This document shows, piece by piece, positions 1 through 4,370 of a stretch of 6,312 nt of DNA. Position 1 is the first letter of the stretch; the number at the start of each line of letters is the position of its first letter. Both the position numbers and the translations under genes were made by a program. Origin of the DNA: JBBQTQ01 sp038213135 (GTDB lineage: Bacteria > Actinomycetota > Thermoleophilia > Gaiellales > Gaiellaceae); assembly GCA_038213135.1 (NCBI GenBank), contig JBBQTQ010000111.1:1-6312 (forward strand), in the 5' to 3' direction. The notes under the pieces were generated by a model, which did not search any database, was not told the origin of the DNA, and worked only from the letters and a program-made list of their open reading frames with translations.

Positions 1-124
1 ACACCGCGCTAATTGGTATTTGGGCGGGGGTGGGGGGGTTCCGCGGGCGGCTCCCCCCCCGCGTGCCGGGGTTCTTGGGGGGGGTTTGGTGGTTGGTTGG
101 GTAACCGGCCTGTCGCCCCCACGA
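1..124. other. Gene-free, G/C-homopolymer-rich left edge
   Basis: This is the stretch after the TPR gene stop codon. I see no credible gene in it. It contains G runs of 5 and 7 (26-30 and 32-38), a C run of 8 (53-60), a G run of 8 (77-84) and a GGTTGGTTGGG-type stretch near 91-101, whereas the rest of the window has hardly any homopolymer above 5. Four closely spaced G tracts at 22-38 match a G-quadruplex pattern on the plus strand. There is no clear terminator hairpin with a U run for the upstream operon. The texture suggests low-quality sequence at a contig end, but a real G-rich intergenic region cannot be excluded. Confidence 0.6.
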
Positions 125-472
125 TCAGAGCTCGAGGACCCGGCGCTGGTAGTGCTTCGTTTCCGGGTCGAGCGAGCGCGCCAGCTTGTAGTGGCGGTTC
201 GCCTCCCGGGCGCGTCCCTGCTTCTCGAGGCAGCGGCCGAGCGCGTAGTGCGCGTAGTCGTTGACCGGCGAGAGCTCGATCAGCGCGCGGAACTCCTCGG
301 CCGCCTCGTCGACGCGATTCAGGCGGAAGTACGCGATCCCGAGCGCCTCGCGGATCGACGCCTTGTCGGGCGCGCGCCGCTTCGCCTTCTCGAGCGGCAC
401 CGTCGCCTGGGCCGCCATCCCCTTGCGCAACCGCGCCTGTCCCTCTTTGAAGTAGTCGTAGACCTCGCTCAT
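125..472 (-). CDS. Small tetratricopeptide-repeat (TPR) protein
   Basis: A 115-residue soluble protein made almost wholly of TPR helices. Two clear repeats span about residues 37-70 (core ALGIAYFRLNRVDEAAEEF) and 71-104 (core YALGRCLEKQGRAREANRHY), each with the usual G/A/Y-F spacing and a Pro near its end (SP, DP). A degenerate repeat covers about residues 4-36. There is no signal peptide or membrane segment, so it is probably cytoplasmic. TPRs bind protein partners, so an adaptor role is likely, but no partner can be read from the sequence. ATG at 472 overlaps the stop of the upstream nucleotidyltransferase by 4 bp (ATGA), implying translational coupling and a possible functional link to that enzyme. 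The stop is TGA. Family assignment is sure; function is unknown. Confidence 0.85.
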   Translation of the reverse strand: MSEVYDYFKEGQARLRKGMAAQATVPLEKAKRRAPDKASIREALGIAYFRLNRVDEAAEEFRALIELSPVNDYAHYALGRCLEKQGRAREANRHYKLARSLDPETKHYQRRVLEL

Positions 473-1137
473 AGCCCCGTCAGGTACTCGAAGTTCTGCA
501 CCACCAAGTCAACCGGAAAGGTCAAGTCGCGAGTCGGGCCGATCTCCACTCCGGCGATCCGCGCACCCGAGTCGATCGCTCGCTGGAACGCACCGGACAG
601 CTCATACGGCGGGCCGGGAAGGTCGACGAGATACGGTGCCACCCGGGCGCCGACCAGCCACAGCGGCGCGCCGGCGAGCGGGTTCTCCGGATCGTCGTCG
701 AGCACACGCGTGACGAGCCCGTCCTCGACCCGCACTGCGAACCGGTGCGGCGGGCTCGGTGGCGGGTCGCGGCGCACGGCGATCGCGCCGTCGAAACCCT
801 CGGTCTGCTCGACGAAGCGCCCGACGTCGCCGCGCGTGAAGACCGTGTCCGCGGCGAGTACGAGGTACGGCGGCTCCGCGGCGGTTCGGAGCACCGCGTC
901 CGCCGAGCCGAGCGGCTCCGGCTGTCGCACGATCCGGACGTCCAGGCCCGCGAGGAGCGCCTCCACCTGCTCGCCGAGATGGCCGACGACGACGGTCACG
1001 GGCGAGATCCCTTCGAGCTCCCGCAGCAGCGTCGCGAGCACCGGCCGGCCGTCGATCGGCAGGACGGGCTTCGCGTAGTGCTCGGTCAGCGGCCGCAGCC
1101 GACGGCCCTCGCCGGCGGCCATCACGACCGCCTGCAT
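469..1137 (-). CDS. Sugar-1-phosphate-type nucleotidyltransferase
   Basis: A 222-residue single-domain enzyme of the NTP-transferase (GT-A-like Rossmann) superfamily, which couples an NTP to a sugar or alcohol phosphate and releases pyrophosphate. The N-terminus carries the diagnostic loop MAAGEGRRLRPLT (6-18) followed by KPVLPIDG (23-30). LGSADAV (76-82) is the base-binding region, and D97 in LAADTVF fits the metal-binding aspartate. Near the C-terminus, TRDLTFPVDLVVQNFEYL resembles the D-x-x-x-P-x-D-L-x-x-x-N end of RfbA/ManC-like enzymes. It lacks the left-handed beta-helix of GlmU and is shorter than GalU or RfbA (about 290 residues). Substrates cannot be assigned; mannose-, glucose- or heptose-1-phosphate are options. 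Its ATG shares one base with the coaBC stop (TGATG), so it is coupled to coaBC, and its TGA overlaps the TPR gene by 4 bp. Confidence 0.85.
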   Translation of the reverse strand: MQAVVMAAGEGRRLRPLTEHYAKPVLPIDGRPVLATLLRELEGISPVTVVVGHLGEQVEALLAGLDVRIVRQPEPLGSADAVLRTAAEPPYLVLAADTVFTRGDVGRFVEQTEGFDGAIAVRRDPPPSPPHRFAVRVEDGLVTRVLDDDPENPLAGAPLWLVGARVAPYLVDLPGPPYELSGAFQRAIDSGARIAGVEIGPTRDLTFPVDLVVQNFEYLTGL

Positions 1138-2285
1138 CAGGGGAGCAGCCGCTCGACCTCGTCCAGGATCGCGCCGGCGATCCGGCGCTTCGGCGCCTTC
1201 TCGACGCGCCGCTCACCGGCGGCGGTCAGGATCGTCACCTCATTCTCGGCCGAGTCGAAGCCGATGTCCTCGCGCGCCACGTCGTTGAAGACGATCGCGT
1301 CGACGGCCTTCGCGACGAGCTTCTTCCTGGCGCGCTCGAGCCCCGGCTGGCCGCGATCCGCCGCGAAGCCGACGAGCAGCTGCCCGTTCGTCCGCCGCCG
1401 CGAGAGCTCGGCGAGGACGTCCGTCGTCGGCTCGAGCGGCACCACCCATTGCTCGCGATCCTTCGGCCGCTTCTCGACGAGCGCCTCCACGGGCCGGTAG
1501 TCGGCGACCGCCGCGGCCATCAGGACGACGTCCGCCTCGCGACCGAGCGCCTCGCGCTCCAGGTCGGCGGCGGTCGGCGCCTGGACGACCTCCACCCCGC
1601 TCGGAGCAACCACTCCGAGGTTCGACGCAAGCAGCGTCACGGCCGCGCCGCGCCGCCGAGCCTCCTCCGCCAGTGCGACGCCCATCCGCCCGGACGAGCG
1701 GTTGCCGAGGAAACGAACGGCGTCGAGCGGCTCACGCGTCCCGCCCGCCGAGACAAGCACCTTCTTCCCGGCGAGCGAGCCGCCCTCGCCGAGCAGCGCC
1801 TGACAGCGCGCGAAGATCTCCTCCGGCTCGGTCATCCGCCCGAGTCCGTTCTCACCCTCCGCGAGCTCGCCGTCCTCCGGGCCGATCAGCTCGACTCCGC
1901 GCTCGCGGAGCAGCGCAGCGTTGGCCTGGGTCGCCGAATGGGCCCACATGCGCACGTTCATCGCCGGGGCCGCGAGCACCTGGCCGGCGAACGCGAGCGC
2001 GGTCTGGGTCAGCACCGAGTCCGCGAGGCCGCCGGCGAGCTTCGCAAGCGTGTTCGCCGAGAGCGGCGCGATCACGAGCAGGTCTGCGTCGAGCAGGTGC
2101 GGGTACAGCTCGCGCGGGGTCTCTCTCCGCGCCAGCGCCTCGAAGGTCTGCGCGGTCACGAACGTCTCCGCCCCGGGAGTCAGGATCGGCGTCACCTCGT
2201 GCCCGGCCTTCACGAGCAGCCGGCAGAGCTCGCACGCCTTGTAGGCGGCAATGCCGCCCGTCACCCCGAGAAGCACCCGGGCCAT
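1137..2285 (-). CDS. coaBC: Bifunctional phosphopantothenoylcysteine decarboxylase / phosphopantothenate-cysteine ligase
   Basis: Two consecutive steps of coenzyme A synthesis in one 382-residue cytoplasmic protein: CTP-dependent joining of cysteine to 4'-phosphopantothenate, then FMN-dependent decarboxylation to 4'-phosphopantetheine. The CoaC half (about 1-170) has GVTGGIAAYKA (7-17) for FMN, a likely catalytic His63 in YPHLLDADLLVIAP, PAMN (107-110) and GLGRM (147-151). The CoaB half (about 173-382) has GGTREPLD (181-188), GNRSSGRMG (194-202), AAAVADYRP (257-265) and FNDVAREDIGFD. Length matches the family (about 400). Two deviations: the substrate-clamp cysteine of E. coli Dfp (ACGxxGxGRM) is Glu143 here, and the loop after His63 is about three residues short. 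ATG at 2285 follows the rpoZ stop after 9 bp, with a weak AGG eight bases upstream as the only ribosome-binding hint. TGA overlaps the next gene by one base. Confidence 0.96.
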   Translation of the reverse strand: MARVLLGVTGGIAAYKACELCRLLVKAGHEVTPILTPGAETFVTAQTFEALARRETPRELYPHLLDADLLVIAPLSANTLAKLAGGLADSVLTQTALAFAGQVLAAPAMNVRMWAHSATQANAALLRERGVELIGPEDGELAEGENGLGRMTEPEEIFARCQALLGEGGSLAGKKVLVSAGGTREPLDAVRFLGNRSSGRMGVALAEEARRRGAAVTLLASNLGVVAPSGVEVVQAPTAADLEREALGREADVVLMAAAVADYRPVEALVEKRPKDREQWVVPLEPTTDVLAELSRRRTNGQLLVGFAADRGQPGLERARKKLVAKAVDAIVFNDVAREDIGFDSAENEVTILTAAGERRVEKAPKRRIAGAILDEVERLLP

Positions 2286-2294
2286 GGAAGAAGC

Positions 2295-2522
2295 CTACTT
2301 CTGGTAGGCGTACTTGATCTTGCCCTCGGCTGTTTCCTCGAGGGCCATCGTCAAGTAGTTCTTCGACCGCGATTCGATCAGCGGCGGCAGCTCGTCGAAG
2401 GTGCCCTCGCCGAGCTGGTGGTGGTAGTTGTTGATCTGCCGGGCCCGCTTGGCGGCGACGATCACCAGCGCGTAGCGGGAGTCGACGTTCTCGAGCAGCT
2501 TGTCGATTCTGGGATGGATCAC
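2295..2522 (-). CDS. rpoZ: DNA-directed RNA polymerase omega subunit
   Basis: A 75-residue omega subunit, which wraps the C-terminal part of beta-prime and helps assemble and stabilise RNA polymerase. The signature is VDSRYALVIVAAKRARQIN (13-31), the conserved omega helix region. A linker and ALEETAEGKIKY (60-71) follow, the usual family ending. Start choice: GTG at 2522 gives MIHPRIDKLLENVDSRY, the expected N-terminus, and forms a GTGA 4-bp overlap with the gmk stop. The nearby ATG at 2530 belongs to the gmk frame and cannot be used. No Shine-Dalgarno sequence precedes the GTG, so translation probably depends on coupling to gmk. The gmk-rpoZ-coaBC order is a common bacterial arrangement. The stop is TAG. 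Confidence 0.96.
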   Translation of the reverse strand: MIHPRIDKLLENVDSRYALVIVAAKRARQINNYHHQLGEGTFDELPPLIESRSKNYLTMALEETAEGKIKYAYQK

Positions 2523-3112
2523 GAGGACATGGTAGCTGCGCCGTTGAGCTCCCGCCTCACGACTTCCACGAGCTCCTCGACCGCCCGGCCGATGTTGTCG
2601 TTCGCGACGACGTAATCGAACTGCTCCGCCTGGGTCAGCTGGTGCTCGGCGAGGTCGAGCCGCTCGCCGATCTCGCCGGCGCTTTCGGTCGCCCGCTCGC
2701 GCAGTCGTCGCTCGAGCTCGGCGAGCGGCGCGGTGACGAAGATCGTGCGCGCGTTCTCGAGCTCGTCCTTCACGTTGAGGGCGCCCTCGGTCTCCAGCTC
2801 GAGCACGCACACCCGGCCGCTGTCGGCGATCCGCTCGACCTCTGAGCGCAGGGTTCCGTAGCGCTGACCGGAGACGTACGTGACGTGCTCGAGGAACTCC
2901 CCGTTGGCAACGCGGCGGGCGAAGTCGGCGTCGGAGAGGAAGTAGTACTCGCGACCCTCCTCCTCGCCCTTGCGCTGCATGCGCGTCGTCGCCGACACGG
3001 CGACCTGGAGCTCGGGACAGCGTTCGAGCAGCGCCCTGATCAGCGTTCCCTTGCCCGCGCCCGAGGGCCCGGTGATGACGAAGACGGGTGGTCTACCTAT
3101 GGAAGAGGCCAA
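2519..3112 (-). CDS. gmk: Guanylate kinase
   Basis: Phosphorylates GMP to GDP with ATP, feeding GTP and dGTP pools and recycling GMP. The 197-residue length is typical. The P-loop is GPSGAGKGT (15-23), with Gly where many homologues have Ser. GMP-site residues lie in VSATTRMQRKGEEEGREYYF (39-58), followed by FLEH (73-76) and YGT (85-87) and the lid-like RLRER...ERLDLAEHQL. The usual QGA motif after the second acidic strand reads EGA (109-111), a Gln-to-Glu change. Start choice: the frame between the upstream stop and the P-loop offers only a TTG at 3112 as an ordinary start. It gives MASSIGRPPVFVITGPSG and a 20-bp overlap with the mihF stop, consistent with coupled translation. No strong ribosome-binding site is visible. 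The TGA overlaps the rpoZ GTG. Confidence 0.95.
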   Translation of the reverse strand: MASSIGRPPVFVITGPSGAGKGTLIRALLERCPELQVAVSATTRMQRKGEEEGREYYFLSDADFARRVANGEFLEHVTYVSGQRYGTLRSEVERIADSGRVCVLELETEGALNVKDELENARTIFVTAPLAELERRLRERATESAGEIGERLDLAEHQLTQAEQFDYVVANDNIGRAVEELVEVVRRELNGAATMSS

Positions 3113-3422
3113 TGAGCTCGGTCCGCTGTCGCTCGGAGAGGCCGCCTACCGTCTTCGACTGGCTGATCCGACACTGGTTCAGGAAGCGGGCAGCCTTCAC
3201 CCGGCCGAACTTCGGAACCGCCATCAGCATGTCGAAGACCTTTGCGGTGGAGACGTACTCCGGCGGAGCGTTCAGGATCGCTTCGATCTGCACCCTGCCG
3301 AGCTTGAGGTCCTTCTTGAGTTGCGCGCGCCTGACCCGAATGTCGTTGGCCCTCTTGAGTGCCTCCATCCTCTGGTCGAGGGAGCGGAGCGGCGCTTGTG
3401 TCTGCGTCTTGGAGGCGACCAT
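3093..3422 (-). CDS. mihF: Actinobacterial integration host factor (mIHF)
   Basis: A 109-residue basic nucleoid-associated protein of the mIHF/sIHF family, which binds and bends DNA and shapes the nucleoid in actinobacteria. It is unrelated to the HU/IHF fold of E. coli. An N-terminal helix rich in Arg and Lys (about 14-44: RSLDQRMEALKRA, RRAQLKKDLK) precedes a helix-two-turn-helix DNA-binding part with VPKFGRVKAARFL (69-81) and GGLSERQRTELI (93-104), matching the family pattern LPGxGxxKAxxxM...GLGxRQRxAL. I chose ATG at 3422 because it gives the family length and lies 10 bases after a good -10 box. A longer version from TTG at 3470 (125 residues) would place its start upstream of that promoter. 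In relatives this gene sits between pyrF and gmk; here it follows pyrD directly. The stop is TAG. Confidence 0.93.
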   Translation of the reverse strand: MVASKTQTQAPLRSLDQRMEALKRANDIRVRRAQLKKDLKLGRVQIEAILNAPPEYVSTAKVFDMLMAVPKFGRVKAARFLNQCRISQSKTVGGLSERQRTELIGLFHR

Positions 3423-3432
3423 CGGGGCAAGG

Positions 3433-3460
3433 AGTCTAACAAGCTGCCGACCGCGGTCAA
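3433..3460 (-). promoter_or_regulatory. Sigma-A-type promoter for mihF, near-leaderless
   Basis: Read on the minus strand, TTGACC (3460-3455) is a five-of-six -35 box. A 16-base spacer separates it from TAGACT (3438-3433), a -10 box of the TAnnnT type usual for actinobacterial housekeeping sigma factors. Ten bases separate the -10 box from the mihF ATG, so transcription starting 6-9 bases after the -10 box would leave a leader of only about 1-4 bases. No Shine-Dalgarno sequence precedes the ATG, which fits leaderless translation. The promoter would give mihF, gmk, rpoZ and coaBC expression independent of the pyrimidine genes. Confidence 0.65.
3449..3458. promoter_or_regulatory. 10-bp palindrome overlapping the mihF -35 box
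   Basis: GACCGCGGTC is a perfect palindrome sharing four bases (GACC) with the TTGACC -35 element. A dimeric regulator bound here would block sigma access. It might also be chance in GC-rich DNA, since a perfect 10-mer palindrome is not rare in 6 kb. Operator function is inference. Confidence 0.25.
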
Positions 3461-3473
3461 GCGACTTCAATTC

Positions 3474-3491
3474 GCGGCCTTTGCAGGCCTT
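3474..3491. repeat. Short direct repeat GGCCTTT in the pyrD-mihF gap
   Basis: The gap after the pyrD stop codon contains two copies of GGCCTTT on the plus strand separated by GCA (within 3476-3493). On the transcribed strand GGCC-TGCAAA-GGCC could form only a 4-bp stem. It may be an upstream element of the mihF promoter or a remnant; no function is evident. Confidence 0.3.
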
Positions 3492-4370
3492 TTATGCTTT
3501 TCCGACCCTCGACCTTTCATCGAGAGTCGGGGTTGTGTGAGCCATTCCGATTGCGTCGTCCAATGTGGCAACGCCCAGAAGCGACAGTTCCGCTTCGAGT
3601 TCCTGTCGGATCCGGCCAGGTGAGCCGGGGTCGGCGAAGAGCACCGTCCCGAGCGCGACGTCGTTCGCTCCGGCGGCAACGAGCTCCAGGGCGTCGCGGC
3701 CGGAGAACACTCCGCCCATCCCCACGATCGGCAGGTCGGTCGCCCGCCGGCAGGCGTAGACGCACGCGAGCGCGATCGGCTTCAGGGCGGGCCCGGAGTA
3801 GCCTCCGGTCGCCGTTGCGAGCACGGGTCGGAGGTGCTGTTGGTCGAGCGCGAGACCTCTGATCGTGTTCACGAGCGAGAGGCCGTCCGCTCCCGCCGCC
3901 TCGACCGCGCGCGCGACCTCGGCGATGTCCCAGGTTGCAGGCGAGAGCTTCGCGTACAGCGGCAGCTCCGTCGCCTCGCGGCACGTAGCGACGATCTCGG
4001 CCGCCGTCTCGGGCGCGTCGTCGACATTCGGACACGACAGGTTCAACTCGACGGCTGCGACTCCGTCGCAGCCGTCGATAGCGGCACACGTGGCGGCGTA
4101 CTCGGCCGCGGAGAAGCCCCCCACCGATACCCAAATCGGCATGCCCAAGCGAGCCAAACGCGGGAGCGTTTGGCGGAGAAACTCCTCCCGGCCGGGGTTG
4201 GCGAGGCCGATCGAGTTGAGCATCCCGGCCTCGGTCTCGACGATGCGGACCGGAGCGTTGCCCTCACGGGGAAGCGGCGTCACGGTCTTCGTCACGAAGG
4301 CGTCGAGCGAGCGCGCGACCTCGGGCGCCGTGAGCGCGTCGAGGCAGCCGGAGGCGTTGAGGAGCCTCAT
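3492..4370 (-). CDS. pyrD: Dihydroorotate dehydrogenase, class 1B catalytic subunit
   Basis: Oxidises dihydroorotate to orotate on FMN in pyrimidine synthesis; in class 1B electrons pass to PyrK and then NAD+. The 292-residue alpha/beta barrel shows ASG (6-8), TKTVTPLPREGN (27-38), MLNSIGLANPG (50-60), the catalytic Cys113 in NLSCPN (110-115), Lys141 in YAKLSP, Asn168 in LVNT, GGYSGPALKP (189-198) and GMGGV (217-221). Cys as the active base and the adjacent pyrK both mark class 1B, not the Ser-type, quinone-linked class 2 enzyme of mycobacteria and streptomycetes. ATG at 4370 overlaps the pyrK stop by 4 bp (ATGA). The frame is closed by a TAG nine codons upstream with no other start, so the protein begins about 15-20 residues later than usual and lacks most of the N-terminal strand pair. 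The C-terminus has a tail of about 15 residues beyond the usual GxAH end. Confidence 0.95.
   Translation of the reverse strand: MRLLNASGCLDALTAPEVARSLDAFVTKTVTPLPREGNAPVRIVETEAGMLNSIGLANPGREEFLRQTLPRLARLGMPIWVSVGGFSAAEYAATCAAIDGCDGVAAVELNLSCPNVDDAPETAAEIVATCREATELPLYAKLSPATWDIAEVARAVEAAGADGLSLVNTIRGLALDQQHLRPVLATATGGYSGPALKPIALACVYACRRATDLPIVGMGGVFSGRDALELVAAGANDVALGTVLFADPGSPGRIRQELEAELSLLGVATLDDAIGMAHTTPTLDERSRVGKA
3502..3530 (-). terminator. Strong stem-loop at the 3' end of pyrD (possible U-less terminator)
   Basis: In the minus-strand RNA, CCGACUCUCGA (3530-3520) pairs with UCGAGGGUCGG (3512-3502) around a 7-base loop. This is an 11-bp stem with one G-U wobble. In plus-strand RNA the same position is an A-C mismatch, so the fold fits the minus-strand transcript better. 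It lies within the last codons of pyrD, about 7 bases before the stop. It is followed by A-rich rather than U-rich sequence, so it is not a canonical intrinsic terminator. It could still slow polymerase, protect the 3' end of the pyr mRNA, or insulate the pyr genes from the mihF promoter. Confidence 0.4.
4048..4078. repeat. Perfect 13-bp inverted repeat inside pyrD
   Basis: The arm TCGACGGCTGCGA (4048-4060) is exactly complementary to TCGCAGCCGTCGA (4066-4078) with a 5-base loop. It lies in codons for about residues 98-108, just before the catalytic NLSCPN motif. In mRNA it would form a very stable GC-rich hairpin. No U run follows, so it is not a terminator. Thirteen perfect pairs with a tight loop are unusual by chance in a window of this size. 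Confidence 0.85.
4153..4174. repeat. Perfect 9-bp inverted repeat with 4-base loop in pyrD
   Basis: GCCAAACGC (4153-4161) is complementary to GCGTTTGGC (4166-4174) around a GGGA loop (UCCC in the mRNA). It covers codons of RQTLPRLA (about residues 66-73) and lies about 75 bases upstream, in transcription order, of the 13-bp repeat. It is a second strong potential hairpin in the same mRNA. Confidence 0.8.

Noticed and set aside
3..90. tRNA-like D-arm pattern (gcgctaattggta) and a GGTTC near 70
   Set aside because: No acceptor stem, anticodon arm or proper T-arm can be assembled around them.
20..1078. Plus-strand open frame of 352 codons opposite the TPR and nucleotidyltransferase genes
   Set aside because: Low-complexity Ser/Arg/Thr-rich translation with no motif, fully opposite two supported genes.
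2289..2302. Short hairpin AGAAG-TAGG-CTTCT over the rpoZ stop and the coaBC ribosome-binding hint
   Set aside because: Only a 5-bp AT-containing stem; too weak to claim a regulatory role.
1449..2615. Long plus-strand open frame (388 codons) opposite coaBC, rpoZ and gmk
   Set aside because: It is antisense to three clear genes, rich in Arg, Leu and His from GC-biased complement codons, and matches no family motif. Long shadow frames are expected at this GC content.
3423..3470. Longer mihF from TTG at 3470
   Set aside because: The extra 16 residues are not family-like and their codons contain the -35 and -10 boxes; the ATG at 3422 gives the normal length.
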